From Vermamoeba vermiformis (lineage: Eukaryota; Tubulinea; Echinamoebida): a stretch of 64,000 bases of DNA. This document shows positions 1 through 11,489 of the stretch, one piece after another. A program made the position numbers and the translations under genes. Every line of letters starts with the position of its first letter. Positions within the stretch are counted from its first letter, which is position 1. Location: contig JBEWZL010000179.1 in the NCBI GenBank assembly GCA_045837725.1, forward strand, positions 248,001-312,000. The letters are read 5' to 3'. The notes below the pieces were generated by a model. It ran no database searches. It had not been told where the DNA came from and worked only from the letters and a program-made list of their open reading frames with translations.

Positions 1-1
1 C

Positions 2-3000
2 GTGCACGGAGAGATCTTAGAGCTCAAGAACACCATCAACACGATGGTCGACCAGTTGAGTACCTTCGCCCGAGAAGTCACTCGTGTCGCCTTGGAAGTA
101 GGAACAGAAGGCAAGCTCGGTGGTCAAGCCATTGTGAAAGGTGTTGGTGGAACCTGGAAGGATCTTACTGACAACGTCAACATTATGGCTGCCAACTTGA
201 CTTCTCAGGTCAGAGCTATTGCTGAAGTAGCCACTGCTGTCGCCAACGGAGACTTGTCCAAGAAGATTACTATTAATGTCCATGGCGAGATTTTAGAGCT
301 CAAGAACACCATCAACACGATGGTCGACCAGCTGAGTACCTTCGCCCGAGAAGTCACTCGTGTCGCTCTTGAAGTCGGAACAGAAGGCAAACTCGGCGGT
401 CAAGCCATTGTGAAAGGCGTCGGTGGAACCTGGAAAGATCTCACAGACAACGTAAATACGATGGCTGCCAACTTGACCTCTCAGGTCAGAGCTATTGCTG
501 AGGTAGCCACTGCTGTCGCCAATGGAGACTTGTCCAAGAAGATCACTATCGACGTACTCGGTGAGATTCTAGAACTTAAGAATACCATCAACACGATGGT
601 CGACCAACTGAGTACCTTCGCCCGAGAAGTCACTCGTGTCGCCTTGGAAGTCGGAACAGAAGGCAAGCTCGGCGGTCAAGCCATTGTGAAAGGAGTTGGT
701 GGAACCTGGAAAGATCTCACTGACAATGTGAATACGATGGCTGCCAACTTGACGGGACAGGTGCGTGCCATTGCCGAAGTGACAACCGCAGTAGCCAACG
801 GAGACTTGTCCAAGAAGATTACGGCTGATGTCCAAGGAGAGATCTTGGAGTTGAAGAACACAATCAACACCATGGTCGACCAACTTAACACCTTCGCCCG
901 AGAAGTCACTCGTGTCGCCTTGGAAGTCGGAACAGAAGGCAAACTCGGCGGTCAAGCCAACGTCAAGGGCGTCGGTGGAGTCTGGAAGGATCTCACTGAC
1001 AACGTCAACATTATGGCTGCCAACTTGACTTCTCAAGTACGTGCTATTGCTGAAGTCGCCACTGCAGTAGCCAACGGCGATCTTTCAAAGAAGATTACTA
1101 TCGACGTACTTGGTGAAATCTTGGAGTTGAAGAACACAATCAACACGATGGTCGACCAACTTAACACCTTTGCTCGAGAAGTCACTCGTGTCGCTTTAGA
1201 AGTCGGAACAGAAGGCAAACTTGGTGGCCAAGCCAACGTGAAAGGTGTTGGCGGAGTCTGGAAAGATCTAACCGACAATGTAAATATTATGGCTGCCAAC
1301 TTGACCTCTCAAGTCAGAACCATTGCCGAAGTGACAACCGCTGTTGCGAGGGGAGACTTGTCCAAGAAGATTACAGCTGACGTACGCGGTGAAATCTTGG
1401 AGTTGAAGAACACCATCAACACGATGGTCGATCAACTGAGTACCTTCGCCCGAGAAGTCACTCGTGTAGCCCGCGAAGTCGGCACAGAAGGCAAACTTGG
1501 TGGTCAAGCCAACGTCAAGGACGTGGCAGGCATTTGGAAGGGTCTTACCGACAATGTCAACACGATGGCTGCCAATCTAACGAACCAAGTACGTGCTATT
1601 GCTGAAGTAGCCACTGCTGTCGCCAACGGAGACTTGTCCAAGAAGATCACTATCGACGTACATGGAGAGATTCTAGAACTTAAGAACACCATCAACACCA
1701 TGGTCGATCAACTGAGTACCTTCGCTCGAGAAGTCACTCGTGTCGCTCTTGAAGTCGGAACAGAAGGCAAGCTCGGTGGCCAAGCCATTGTGAAAGGAGT
1801 TGGTGGAACCTGGAAAGATCTCACTGACAACGTCAACACGATGGCTGCAAACTTGACTTCTCAAGTACGCGCTATCGCTGAAGTCACCACTGCAGTAGCC
1901 AACGGCGATCTTTCAAAGAAGATTGCAGCTGATGTCCAAGGAGAGATCTTAGAGCTCAAGAACACCATCAACACGATGGTCGACCAGTTGAACTCTTTTG
2001 CTTCTGAAGTCACTCGTGTCGCTCTTGAAGTCGGAACAGAAGGCAAGCTTGGTGGCCAAGCCAACGTGAAAGGTGTCGGTGGTATTTGGAAAGATCTTAC
2101 TGACAACGTCAACATTATGGCTGCCAACTTGACCTCTCAAGTCAGAACCATTGCCGAAGTGACAACCGCTGTTGCGAGGGGAGACTTGTCCAAGAAGATT
2201 ACAGCCGACGTACGCGGTGAAATCTTGGAGTTGAAGAATACCATCAACATTATGGTTGATCAACTTAATACTTTCGCCCGAGAAGTCACTCGTGTCGCTC
2301 TTGAAGTCGGAACAGAAGGCAAACTTGGTGGTCAAGCCAACGTCAAAGGCGTCGGTGGCATTTGGAAGGATCTCACAGACAACGTAAATACGATGGCTGC
2401 AAACTTGACTTCTCAAGTCAGAACCATTGCTGAGGTGACCACTGCCGTCGCCAGGGGAGACTTGTCCAAGAAGATTACAGCTGACGTACGCGGTGAAATC
2501 TTGGAGTTGAAGAATACAATCAACACGATGGTCGACCAGTTGAACTCTTTTGCTGCCGAAGTCACTCGTGTGGCCCGCGAAGTCGGAACAGAAGGCAAGC
2601 TCGGCGGTCAAGCCAACGTCAAAGGTGTTGGTGGCATTTGGAAGGATCTCACTGACAATGTCAACACGATGGCTGCCAACTTGACCTCTCAAGTACGTGC
2701 CATTGCCGAGGTGACAACTGCAGTAGCCAATGGAGACTTGTCCAAGAAGATTACGGCTGATGTCCAAGGAGAGATCTTGGAGTTGAAGAACACAATCAAC
2801 ACCATGGTCGATCAGTTGAACTCTTTTGCTTCTGAAGTCACTCGTGTCGCTTTAGAAGTAGGAACAGAAGGCAAACTCGGCGGTCAAGCCAACGTCAAGG
2901 GCGTCGGTGGTATTTGGAAGGATCTTACTGACAACGTCAACATTATGGCTGCCAACTTGACCTCTCAAGTCAGAACCATTGCCGAGGTGACCACTGCCGT

Positions 3001-5374
3001 CGCACGAGGAGATCTTTCAAAGAAGATTACAGCTGACGTGCGCGGTGAAATCTTGGAGTTGAAGAACACCATCAACATTATGGTTGATCAACTTAACACC
3101 TTCGCCCGAGAAGTCACTCGTGTCGCTTTAGAAGTCGGAACAGAAGGCAAGCTCGGCGGTCAAGCCAACGTCAAGGGCGTCGGTGGCATTTGGGAAGATC
3201 TCACTGACAACGTAAATACGATGGCTGCCAACTTGACGAAACAAGTCAGAGCTATCGCTGAAGTCGCCACCGCCGTCGCGCTTGGTGACCTTTCAAAGAA
3301 AATTACTATCGACGTGCGCGGTGAAATCTTGGAGCTCAAGAACACCATCAACACGATGGTCGACCAGTTGAACTCTTTTGCTTCTGAAGTCACTCGTGTG
3401 GCCCGCGAAGTCGGAACAGACGGAAAACTCGGCGGTCAAGCCAACGTCAAAGGTGTCGGTGGCATTTGGAAAGATCTCACTGACAATGTGAATACAATGG
3501 CTGCTAACTTGACTACACAAGTGCGTGCCATTGCCGAAGTTGCTACCGCTGTAACAAAAGGAGACTTCACGCGAACGATTACAGTCCAAGCCTCAGGAGA
3601 AGTCGACACCTTGAAGAGCATCATAAACGAGATGATTGCTAACTTGAAGGACACTACGCTGAAGAACAAGCTCGCCAAGGAAGCAGCCGAAGCAGCCAAC
3701 AGAGCCAAGACTGAGTTCATGGCAAACATGTCCCACGAGATTCGAACGCCGATGAATGGTATCATTGGCATGACAGAGCTTACTCTCGACACTCACTTGA
3801 CCACTGCTCAACGTGAATACTTGAACATGGTCCGCTCGTCTGCTAACAGCCTTCTCACTATCATCAATGACATTCTGGACTTCTCTAAGATCGAAGCAGG
3901 CAAACTAGACCTCGAAGCCATCGATTTCTCTCTCAGATCCACCCTCGGTGACACCGTTAAAGCCTTGGCTCTGCGCGCGCATCAGAAGGGCTTGGAATTA
4001 ATTTGCGACATTCACCCCGATTTGCCCGACAGACTTATTGGTGACCCGGGTCGTCTTCGTCAAGTAATCACCAACCTCATTGGTAATGCCATCAAGTTCA
4101 CTGAGCAAGGTCAAGTGGTACTGCTCGTTGAAGTATCAGAGGTGCCGCAACAAGACAAAGTAGTTCTTCACTTTGCCGTTAGCGACACTGGCATTGGCAT
4201 TCCTGAAGACAAACTCAAGGTCATCTTTGAAGCCTTTGCTCAAGCTGATGGCAGTATCACGCGCAAGTACGGTGGTACTGGTCTAGGTCTCGCCATCTCC
4301 ACTCGCTTGGTCGAGCTGATGAAGGGCAAGCTCTCTGCTGAAAGTGTCCCTGGTGAAGGCAGTACCTTCCACTTCACTGCGCGCTTTGGTCTCGGACGAC
4401 TGATGCCCTCAGTCTACCAGCCGCATCACGCTGTGCAGGGTGAGATTCTTATCGTCGATGACAATCCCGTCAGCCGTCGAGTGCTCGAACAGATGATGAA
4501 GAGCTTTGGCATCAAGTCTACCAGCTGCGACAACGGCAAGACTGCCTTGGAATTGATGCACAAAGCCATTGCCAGCAACAAGAGCTACGAGTTGGTGATT
4601 GTCGACGATCAGATGCCCATGTTGAGCGGTTGGGGCCTCGCTGCGACCATGAAGAATGACCCGCTGTTGAGCAGCACGAAGATCATCATGATGCTCACCG
4701 ATCCTACCAAGAGACCCGATTCGCTGCAGACGTCGCAATACAATATTGTTGCTTATCTGACCAAGCCCATCATCCAGTCTGAGTTGTTGAGTGCCATGTC
4801 CAATCGACACAGCAACGAACCCAACTCCACCTTGCCTGAGCCCACTCCCGCACCCAAAGAAGAGCCACCCACACCTCAAGCCCCTGCCCAGATCTTGTTG
4901 GCTGAAGATCACGTCGTCAATCAGAAACTGGCCCTCAAGCTGCTCGAGAAGATGGGCCACATCGTGACGCTGGTCGAGAACGGAGTGCAAGCCGTAGCAG
5001 CAGTGCAAAAGAAGAACTTTGATCTCATTCTCATGGATGTGCAAATGCCTGAAATGGGTGGATTTGAAGCCACCACCAAGATTCGAGAATTTGAACGCGA
5101 ACTTGGCCGTCACACTCCCATCATTGCGATGACAGCGCACGCCCTGCGAGGAGATCGCGAGAAGTGCATTGAAGCAGGCATGGACGACTACATCTCCAAG
5201 CCTATTCACGCCAACAGCTTCAAGTCTGTCATCGAGAAGTTCATCACACGCCGCGGACTGATCAGCGCGACACAGCCCAATCTGCCCACGCCTTCGCAGA
5301 TGGGTGTTGTGCTCAGCAATAACAACAACTACAATTATAATAATTATGGATTCAATTACGAGCATAATTATTAA
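2..5374 (+). CDS. Hybrid histidine kinase with 13 tandem HAMP-type repeats (5' end outside window)
   Basis: A group III-like hybrid sensor kinase of the osmosensing Nik1/Os-1 type. The reading frame is open through the window start, so the N-terminus is missing. Residues 1-1198 are 13 complete 92-residue units, each starting [11 protein letters not shown] and ending in a short GDLSKKI segment, as in poly-HAMP kinases. A coiled linker follows, then the HisKA box [11 protein letters not shown] with phospho-accepting His near residue 1245. The ATPase domain shows the N box (IGNAIKF), DTGIGI and GGTGLGL. Two receiver domains follow; both keep the Asp ([16 protein letters not shown]) and the Lys (LTKP, ISKP). 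The C-terminus ends in an Asn/Tyr-rich tail. No intron is seen in 5.4 kb, unlike its neighbours. Family knowledge gives autophosphorylation and phosphorelay to an HPt protein; the stimulus is unknown. A polyA-type AATAAA lies about 35 bp after the stop. Certain as hybrid kinase; the osmosensing role is inference. Confidence 0.95.
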   Translation: MHGEILELKNTINTMVDQLSTFAREVTRVALEVGTEGKLGGQAIVKGVGGTWKDLTDNVNIMAANLTSQVRAIAEVATAVANGDLSKKITINVHGEILELKNTINTMVDQLSTFAREVTRVALEVGTEGKLGGQAIVKGVGGTWKDLTDNVNTMAANLTSQVRAIAEVATAVANGDLSKKITIDVLGEILELKNTINTMVDQLSTFAREVTRVALEVGTEGKLGGQAIVKGVGGTWKDLTDNVNTMAANLTGQVRAIAEVTTAVANGDLSKKITADVQGEILELKNTINTMVDQLNTFAREVTRVALEVGTEGKLGGQANVKGVGGVWKDLTDNVNIMAANLTSQVRAIAEVATAVANGDLSKKITIDVLGEILELKNTINTMVDQLNTFAREVTRVALEVGTEGKLGGQANVKGVGGVWKDLTDNVNIMAANLTSQVRTIAEVTTAVARGDLSKKITADVRGEILELKNTINTMVDQLSTFAREVTRVAREVGTEGKLGGQANVKDVAGIWKGLTDNVNTMAANLTNQVRAIAEVATAVANGDLSKKITIDVHGEILELKNTINTMVDQLSTFAREVTRVALEVGTEGKLGGQAIVKGVGGTWKDLTDNVNTMAANLTSQVRAIAEVTTAVANGDLSKKIAADVQGEILELKNTINTMVDQLNSFASEVTRVALEVGTEGKLGGQANVKGVGGIWKDLTDNVNIMAANLTSQVRTIAEVTTAVARGDLSKKITADVRGEILELKNTINIMVDQLNTFAREVTRVALEVGTEGKLGGQANVKGVGGIWKDLTDNVNTMAANLTSQVRTIAEVTTAVARGDLSKKITADVRGEILELKNTINTMVDQLNSFAAEVTRVAREVGTEGKLGGQANVKGVGGIWKDLTDNVNTMAANLTSQVRAIAEVTTAVANGDLSKKITADVQGEILELKNTINTMVDQLNSFASEVTRVALEVGTEGKLGGQANVKGVGGIWKDLTDNVNIMAANLTSQVRTIAEVTTAVARGDLSKKITADVRGEILELKNTINIMVDQLNTFAREVTRVALEVGTEGKLGGQANVKGVGGIWEDLTDNVNTMAANLTKQVRAIAEVATAVALGDLSKKITIDVRGEILELKNTINTMVDQLNSFASEVTRVAREVGTDGKLGGQANVKGVGGIWKDLTDNVNTMAANLTTQVRAIAEVATAVTKGDFTRTITVQASGEVDTLKSIINEMIANLKDTTLKNKLAKEAAEAANRAKTEFMANMSHEIRTPMNGIIGMTELTLDTHLTTAQREYLNMVRSSANSLLTIINDILDFSKIEAGKLDLEAIDFSLRSTLGDTVKALALRAHQKGLELICDIHPDLPDRLIGDPGRLRQVITNLIGNAIKFTEQGQVVLLVEVSEVPQQDKVVLHFAVSDTGIGIPEDKLKVIFEAFAQADGSITRKYGGTGLGLAISTRLVELMKGKLSAESVPGEGSTFHFTARFGLGRLMPSVYQPHHAVQGEILIVDDNPVSRRVLEQMMKSFGIKSTSCDNGKTALELMHKAIASNKSYELVIVDDQMPMLSGWGLAATMKNDPLLSSTKIIMMLTDPTKRPDSLQTSQYNIVAYLTKPIIQSELLSAMSNRHSNEPNSTLPEPTPAPKEEPPTPQAPAQILLAEDHVVNQKLALKLLEKMGHIVTLVENGVQAVAAVQKKNFDLILMDVQMPEMGGFEATTKIREFERELGRHTPIIAMTAHALRGDREKCIEAGMDDYISKPIHANSFKSVIEKFITRRGLISATQPNLPTPSQMGVVLSNNNNYNYNNYGFNYEHNY
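8..3595 (+). repeat. 13-unit, 276-bp coding tandem repeat (HAMP array)
   Basis: Thirteen head-to-tail 276-bp units encode 92-residue HAMP-type modules. They differ at few positions: STFAR, NTFAR, NSFAS or [14 protein letters not shown] or [13 protein letters not shown] or ARGD; and the unit ends ADVR, ADVQ, IDVL and IDVH. Units 8-9-10 and 11-12-13 carry the same series of variants, so a three-unit (828-bp) block looks duplicated. Units 3 and 7 are also almost the same. Unit 13 is the most diverged at its end, where it joins the linker to the kinase. Confidence 0.95.
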
Positions 5375-5528
5375 TACTGTACGTATGACTGTTGCGATAA
5401 TTTTTGTACAATAAAATGCCTTTTTTGTCATTTACAACGCGTGCTCTTCGTCTGTACAATCTGCCTCGAAGACCACGGCTTGGCTGGTGGCAGTAGTGGC
5501 TGGAATACTCGGGGGTATGCTGACAACA

Positions 5529-6461
5529 CTACGATTGCAGTTCTAAGCGCTTCTTCTCCTCCAACAGCTGCGTCACTCGTCGTGCATTAGCATTCTTGCG
5601 CTCTTGCAGCACCATCAACAGCGGTGAACAGCTGTACTCCAACAAGCGACACAGTGCGCGTTGATACACCGCGCTGCTGTGCACGATCACGAGGGGATGC
5701 AGACCCGTGCTGCTCGTCTCGCTCGGTGTCACGGATTGCAAGTAGCTGTCGCGCTCTTCTTGCCACAAGATCTTCTGCAGCTCCGTCATCATCTCCACGC
5801 CATTCATTGAGCTGCTGTAACGCGAGGCACGCATGCTCGGATCTACCTCAGCGAGCTCGTCGAGTCGAATGCGAATATTGGCCTCTGTGAACTCGTGCCC
5901 TGCATTCTTGTCGTCAGCTGCTTTGCTGTCGATTTTCATTGTTTGAAAGGCTAGCAATTCAATGCGACCTCGCTGTCAAACTTGATTAGCCACCGAATGT
6001 CGGGGGAAGAGAAACATCAAATCTACCTTAATATTATCAATGTTGAATGTAGACAATATGATGCCAAAGAAGTTCTTGTCCAAGTACTGCTGATATTGAT
6101 ACTGCGTGCGCAAATCAATGTGACTAGCGTGTGTGGTGATGTGCGGGTGGCTGTGGTACCAACCAATCACGCGTAGTTGCGCATTGATGTACCCTGCGTC
6201 TTGTTGCCATTTTTCCAAGTATTTAGTCGCACCTGCCACTTGTTCTGAATTTACTTCCACTCGATCTGGTCTTCTGTCTGCACGACGCAACACGTACAAT
6301 CCTGAGACTAGAGCACGAGTAATAGATGTACCTGTAGCGGATAGTGCGGGCACTATGCAGCCAAATAACAAGCCCACGCACTCTTCGCGTTCGGATGTGA
6401 ATGCGTGGGAGATAAGCGCCTCTACTACGTCAGGGGCAATTACAATCTCGTCTAATGACAT
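5529..6461 (-). CDS. BRCC3: BRCC36-like JAMM/MPN+ deubiquitinase
   Basis: A Zn-dependent isopeptidase that cleaves K63-linked ubiquitin in BRISC/BRCA1-A type complexes. Exon 1 (6461-6027) encodes the MPN domain with the complete JAMM motif: HSHP, six residues, then S-x-x-D, in GWYHSHPHITTHASHIDLRT. Exon 2 (5972-5529) matches the BRCC36 C-terminal helical part, with LQKILWQEERDSY and a terminal coiled coil rich in Glu/Lys. A 54-bp intron (5973-6026, donor AAG/GTAGAT, acceptor TTTGACAG) joins them in phase 0, giving 292 residues; human BRCC36 has about 316. I chose the ATG at 6461 because it starts the conserved domain and no ATG lies upstream in frame. It is divergent from the SNF5 gene, 98 bp away. 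Confidence 0.9.
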
Positions 6462-6559
6462 CTGCACATATATCAATAATCTTATGCAACTATGTGCGCT
6501 GAGCTGGGCAGCTGTTGTGTTTGTGTTGTGAAAAATGTATTTAATTCTGATTGCCCAGC
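6462..6559. promoter_or_regulatory. Shared intergenic spacer of divergent BRCC36 and SNF5 genes
   Basis: Only 98 bp separate the two start codons, which face away from each other. This spacer must hold the 5' UTRs and promoter elements of both genes. I see no clear TATA box or other named element. Role inferred from position only. Confidence 0.45.
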
Positions 6560-7325
6560 ATGAGTGACACAGACCTCACCGCTGATGCCATGCAAATGGA
6601 GAATACGGACCAGAATGATAGCGTCCATATCAATGCACACACTGTCTCAGCATACAAACCACCAGTGCTCATTCCTATTCAGATTGACATCTCCTACAAC
6701 CACTTGCGCTTAAAAGATTCGTTCTTGTGGCACAAAGACGACACCAGTGTGACTATTGAAGAGTTCGCGCGTCGGTTGTGCGAGGACTTGGACTTTCCAC
6801 CGCACATATTCGTTGGTCCAGTGGTCAGATCAATGCGCGCTCAGATTGAATTTTATTCGTCTGCACCATCGAGCAAAAAAGAAAATAAGGATGAAGAGGA
6901 AAGCAATAACACCAATAAAGAAGAGCATATGGACAATGGTGAAAAGAGATATCTTCTCAAGGTAATTCAATTTATTTTAATTTTTTCATATTTGTTAATA
7001 TTGAAATGGCAAGGTGGATTTGATCGCAAATGGAACGCGATTGCAAGAAGTTATTGAATGGGATGTTAATCGTGAGGTCAATACGTCAGATCCAGAGTTG
7101 GTGGCTAGATCGGTAGTGGCAGATCTAGGTGCCTCGCGCGAAGTCGAAGTGACCCTCGCCCATCATTTGCGCGCTCAAAGCCTTCGCATTCAACGAGCTA
7201 CGCATGACTCGCACACTGAACCTTTACCTGCGGTGACGAGCGCAATTAGACAGAAACCAACGCAAGAGTCGCATCTAGATCACTTAGTGTGGCCTATGTG
7301 GAGCTGGCCTAAGAAGACCGTGTAG
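6560..7325 (+). CDS. SMARCB1: SNF5/SMARCB1-like chromatin remodelling subunit
   Basis: Core subunit of SWI/SNF-type nucleosome remodellers. It has two SNF5 repeats: the first in exon 1 (IDISYNHLRLKDSFLWHKDD, then FARRLCEDLDFPP), the second in exon 2 (VDLIANGTRLQEVIEWDV, then VVADLGASREVEVTLAHHLR). Exons are 6560-6961 and 7014-7325, joined in phase 0 over a 52-bp intron; the product has 237 residues. An acidic, Asn-rich linker lies between the repeats. Metazoan SMARCB1 is near 385 residues with an N-terminal winged-helix domain, which is absent here. The short form is more like a minimal SNF5 core. ATG at 6560 is the first in frame. Confidence 0.88.
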
Positions 7326-7412
7326 CTGGCCGAGGAGTTGTAGGTGGAAACACAAACTTTTTATGGCTGCAGCGAATGGCATCCAGATAGTCTTACCGGC
7401 AAAAATCAATAA

Positions 7413-7485
7413 GCGCTCGTGGCTCAAGTGGTAGAGTGTCTGGCTACGAACCAGGAGGCTGCGGGTTCAAGTCCCGTCGGGCGCA
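7413..7485 (+). tRNA. tRNA-Arg (anticodon ACG)
   Basis: A complete cloverleaf can be drawn: acceptor stem GCGCTCG/CGGGCGC, D arm GCTC..GAGT, anticodon loop CTACGAA with anticodon ACG (read as ICG, decoding CGU/CGC/CGA), T arm GCGGG-TTCAAGT-CCCGT, discriminator A. CCA is not encoded and there is no intron. A run of T (TTTCTTTTTTT) just downstream fits a Pol III terminator. It lies 87 bp after the SNF5 stop. Confidence 0.93.
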
Positions 7486-7967
7486 ATTTCTTTTTTTGTT
7501 GGCACCGAAATAATAAAATCGTGTCGGCTTTTATTTTAGTCAATGTGCCGCGCAAACGGTTTTGAGTGTTTCTTTGCGGTGTTGTCAGGACAAGCTGTCC
7601 TTGTCCTATCTTACATCACTGACTTTCAAGTGGAAAGGAAGTCCAAGGTTTGCTTGTTGACCTCATTCCATCTCATGCAAGTTCAACCATCCTGTCCGTC
7701 ATTTATGCTCATGTTGTCACAATTCTGTTAGGAAACAAGCATTGCAGTGTGTTAGAATGATTAATTTGCACAGATTTTTTGAGCAGTGTCAAGCATTTTG
7801 CAGACATTCCATGGCAGTACATCAGACCATAGGAATGCATTTTATGGGTCAGCTCATGTGGAAGTGATATCAGTGCTTCACTTGAGAATTAGAGTGGGAT
7901 CTCCTGTCTGACTAGTGATGGGGAAAACTGTGCACCCACTGACCATTGGAGGATGGCCAACCAAGGA

Positions 7968-8055
7968 GACATAGCCAGAGGGGAGATGCCAGCCCGGAGT
8001 TATCCAGCCCGGAAGTGCATGTCCCGGACAAGTAAAACTCGGATAATATATGGAG
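7968..8055 (+). repeat. Imperfect direct repeat, copy 1
   Basis: Starts GACATAGCCAG and ends TATATGGAG, with CCCGGACAAGTAAAACT and CGGATAA inside. It matches copy 2 (8372-8475) in order, with small indels, at a distance of about 400 bp. The two copies bracket the tRNA-like modules and may be parts of one composite element. Confidence 0.55.
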
Positions 8056-8105
8056 TAGTTTGTTGATCCTGTCACAAGTTTTTCCGACCAAGGAAAAAGA
8101 AAGAT

Positions 8106-8310
8106 TCAATATGTGGAATTTAACGCTACCCACGGGATTTGAACCCATGACCTCAGTGCAGTTGACAGTTTCAGTCCACCTTGAGCAGGTACCAAGCCAT
8201 ACAAATAAATAAAAATCAGGTATGCCGCTGGGATTTGAACCTGGGACATCTGCGTGGTTGCCAACCCAAGTTTCCACCACCTGCCTCCGGATAGCCAGAA
8301 CGTTCCGGAT
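8106..8310 (-). mobile_element. SINE-like sequence with two tRNA-type Pol III promoter modules
   Basis: On the minus strand two tRNA-like stretches follow each other about 95 bp apart. Each ends in a B-box-type GGTTCAAATCC (plus-strand complements at 8231-8241 and 8135-8145), preceded by A-box-like sequence (GGCAGGTGG for the upstream module; GCTCAAGGTGG for the other). The acceptor stems do not pair well, so these are not working tRNA genes. A T/A-rich spacer (TTTTTATTTATTTG) lies between them. Two tRNA-derived heads in one unit recall tRNA-type SINEs. I see no clean target-site duplication and only one copy in the window, so SINE status is an inference. Confidence 0.4.
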
Positions 8311-8371
8311 AGCCGAGCCGAGCCGGACTGGCCATCTTCCATTACTGTGCAGTGATCATGGTAGCATGGAT

Positions 8372-8475
8372 GACATAGCCAGCCAGGGTGAGATGTCTGG
8401 CCCGGCTAAGTTATCCAGCCTGGACAAGTCTCATGTCCTGGACAAGTAAAAACTCTTCCAGATAAGTATATGGAG
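8372..8475 (+). repeat. Imperfect direct repeat, copy 2
   Basis: Starts GACATAGCCAG and ends GTATATGGAG; it shares TTATCCAGCC, GGACAAGTAAAA and the ending with copy 1 at 7968-8055. Copy 2 is about 16 bp longer, with an extra CTCATGTCCTGGACAAG-type stretch. Confidence 0.55.
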
Positions 8476-9541
8476 GGTGTGCAAAGAACTTCTTTTTGTG
8501 TTGGGTAACCATAATGCACTAAGTAACCATTGTTCCTTCAATTATGAACCTACTAGCTGAAAAAGCAACAAAGATAGTGTGGGAGTTGTCCTAGCAGGGC
8601 TTCCAATTTGGACAGGTGTCCACTGTCACGGTTCCATGGAATAAAAAGCTTTTGCACATTGGATGTCCAGTCTGGCAAAAATCAGCCATGGACTGCAGAA
8701 TTGTAATCACAACTGGAAGGTTGGATATTTTGGCTAATGGATGTAATTTCGCGTCTTTATCAAGAAAATAACGTATTTTTGCAACCAGGACATGTTTGGG
8801 GCACAAAGAACAGTTTAACATCCTAGGAGCCAAAAATTGTGTGCTATTTGAGCTATCATCCTTTCGATATGTGGTTCTGCATAGAACTGTGCCAGAAATG
8901 GATTGTTGTGAATGAGAAGTTTCTCATAACAAAGTGCAAATGTTGATTCTTTCTATTGAACTCTGACATGTCCACAATGTGCAAACGATTCCGTTCTATC
9001 TCCAGTGGCTGGAAGCCGATGTGGATGGAAAGTCCATACCTAGTAGTATCCTATATATGCTCTACCTACTGCAGCAAACAGAATTGAATTTCGTTGATTA
9101 CTAACTTCAGCAGACGCCCCATCCAGATCCGGACGCCATGTCCCTGGACGGACGTTCTGTCTAATTTGGGCAGGACGACCTCCCCAAGAGAATGCAAAAC
9201 TTGCACATTAGTTCTGCAAGAACCCAGTTTCCTTTAATAACAGATCATTCAGAGAGGCGCTCCATGCTGTTTCTCAAGCTAACAAGGCTATAACGGATGC
9301 AGACAAGCGGTTCACAATGTTTTCTGTCCTGACACCTGCAGGACATTTCTCAAAAATTATTGGGGCTTTAGTTTTTCAATGAGGAACAGTTTAAGCTCGT
9401 AGTCGCAAATTTTGATTTGATCAACCTTCAATTGCATTGCTAGAGTCACCAACCATAGAGGCTCAAAAACAATCGACCTTACTGCTTCAGGAATCGAGCC
9501 AAACGATATTTTTTATATCCCAAGGTTCACACAATACAACT

Positions 9542-11324
9542 TTACTGCTTCAAGGCGACGTACATGAGCGAGCCAACCAAGGTGAGAATCATCTTGTTCT
9601 TGACCTCGACGATGTCCTCAGGCAACAAGAAGATGGTTGCGCCGAGTTTTCTAGCAATGCTAATGGCGTACTTGGCGTTCTGCGTGCACTCCTGATCGGT
9701 GGTGCCAGGTGTCACAATGTTCCAGTCCACGCACTTGCGAATCGAGTCGAGCAGTTCCAAGAAGAAGACACTCGTCTTGAGACTCGGGTCCTTGAAGTTG
9801 TTCATGCGCGAGCTCTTGCCAGTCTTGGCGACCTCGCCATTGGCCCACTTGATCATGTCGTCTTCAGTCACTGCCTTGCCTCCGACCTGCAAGCTCTTCA
9901 AGATGGAGAGCACGTGATGGCGCATCATCTGCCACACTGCACTGCGAATGAGTATCGGCACACACACACACGACGCAGCAGCACGTACCTAGCGCGAGGG
10001 TGAGGGTCTGATTGCCGTCCACAATGTCCACGCCACCAATGCCCACCAGCGAGAACTTCAACTTCTTGCCCAGCTCCACCGCGTAGTTGCAGTTCTCCAC
10101 CATCTTGAAGCGGTTCAGCGGCAGGTTCTGATTCACTTTGTTCCACTCCACAATGCCGGGCTCAATCTTGTCCATCACGCGCAGCAGCACCAAGCCGTCG
10201 CGCAGATCTTGGAACAAGTTGTTCACGAAGGGATCGACACCGAGCGAGTTCATCCACAGCGCAAAGGCACGGGCCTCGCGTGTGCCCTCGCTGGCAAAGA
10301 GCCACTCTTCGAGCTGCGCCTTCTCTTCTTCGGTGAGGGGCTCGAGTCCGGGGTAGGTGTTGAACAGATTCGCAACAAATGCTGCTTGGTGTTAGTCCAG
10401 GGACACTAGCAGTGTATTCAATACGCACCGAGATTGAGCTTAGGATTGCCATTGACAATGTCGCGCGGCTTCAAGAACTTCTTGCAGTCGATCTTCTGGG
10501 CGTTGTTCAAGACGAGTTCAGCGCGCTTGTTGAGATCTGAGACATTCAAGGCCTCAGTGTCGCACTTGTCGGGCACCAGTCTGTTCATCACAATGGTGTA
10601 CACTACCGAGTCCTTAATGTCGCCTGAGAAGTTGTTCACGCGACGATCAGAGCCAGCGTTCTTCAAGTGGTAGTTGAGCCAGCGCAATAAGATCTGCTCG
10701 GGCGGCAATTTGAGCAAGTCGTTGATGTCCTCGCCTGGCTCGAGCAAGCGGAACAATTCGGGGTGATTGTTCAGCGTAATCTTGGACATGAGACCAATGC
10801 GCACTATTTGCCAGATGAGACCGAGGATCAAGTGCTCGCGTGCCTCCATAATGTCGCCAGAGCCGATATTGACGACAGAGCAGCCAATCGCCTTGGCTGA
10901 ATTGACGGCCAAGTTGTTGTTCTCTGTCATCTGAAATGCGTTCAATTTCGCTCCCCAGTTCACGACGCGCTCATCGATAGTGTCAGGCACGGCGTCGTTA
11001 ATAAGCTTGCTGTATATATACAGTTGTTAGCACTAGATACGCGAGTGATTCGGTCCTTAAAATATCTTTTTAAAATTCAAAAAAGAAAAATTAAAATATA
11101 TGACTTTTGAATAAACAGCGCACTGACCAAAGAATCTTGCCGTCCTTGCACTTCTCGAACAGAGAGTTGTCCTCAGAGTTGACGGGCAACAGAGCCGATA
11201 GCTCAGACTCTTTGCCCAAACTGTCGTTGATGTGGTCGCAAAACGCCTCTTTCTCTTCTTGCGAGAACGAGTGCACGCTAGCGCCACCAGTGGAGACTTG
11301 TTGCACCGAAGCTGTCTTCTTCAT
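9542..11324 (-). CDS. Fimbrin/plastin-like actin bundler without EF hands
   Basis: Cross-links actin filaments through two actin-binding modules, each of two calponin-homology domains. Four exons: 11324-11128, 11009-10429, 10381-9989 and 9936-9542; introns of 118, 47 and 52 bp; product 521 residues. CH1 is seen at [19 protein letters not shown]2 at [15 protein letters not shown]3 at [20 protein letters not shown]4 at [11 protein letters not shown]. Conserved tracts such as [14 protein letters not shown] fit fimbrin closely. Usual fimbrins (about 610-630 residues) begin with two EF hands. Here only about 18 residues precede CH1, so Ca2+ control through EF hands seems absent, unless an upstream exon is missed (spacer to SmD3 is about 165 bp). 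Confidence 0.93.
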
Positions 11325-11489
11325 CTTCGTGGTTGAGTTTGAAAAGAGATTTGCCTTGGCTGAGAGACAGATTTTTTGTTTTGCTTTCTGTCAACACACA
11401 AATGTTTGCGCGTGACTGGTGTGCCGTGGATGAATAAAAAGGGCCATAATAGGGTTGTACAAATATGATTTATTTCGAATTGGTACATT

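Larger units (their letters stand above)
7486..9541. other. Gene-poor 2-kb spacer with repeat-derived sequence
   Basis: No reading frame here looks like a conserved protein, and no short-intron gene model could be built on either strand. This is by far the longest gap in an otherwise dense window. The middle part (about 7.97-8.48 kb) holds tRNA-like modules inside imperfect direct repeats. The rest (8.5-9.5 kb) is unremarkable mixed sequence, with short echoes of GGACAGGTGTCC and CCTGGACGGACG type. It may be remains of mobile elements; a non-coding RNA gene cannot be excluded. Confidence 0.6.

Noticed and set aside
17-3589. Long minus-strand open frames opposite the HAMP array (up to 272 residues)
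   Set aside because: They repeat with the 276-bp unit and exist because of its codon pattern. No start context or family match; they mirror the sense gene.
4409-5431. 340-residue minus-strand frame opposite the kinase and receiver domains
   Set aside because: Fully antisense to conserved kinase sequence and of a composition typical of antisense frames (Leu, His, Arg rich).
7912-8342. Minus-strand frames of 78 and 122 residues in the gene desert
   Set aside because: They translate the tRNA-like modules and direct repeats; proteins of this kind are translation artefacts of repeats.
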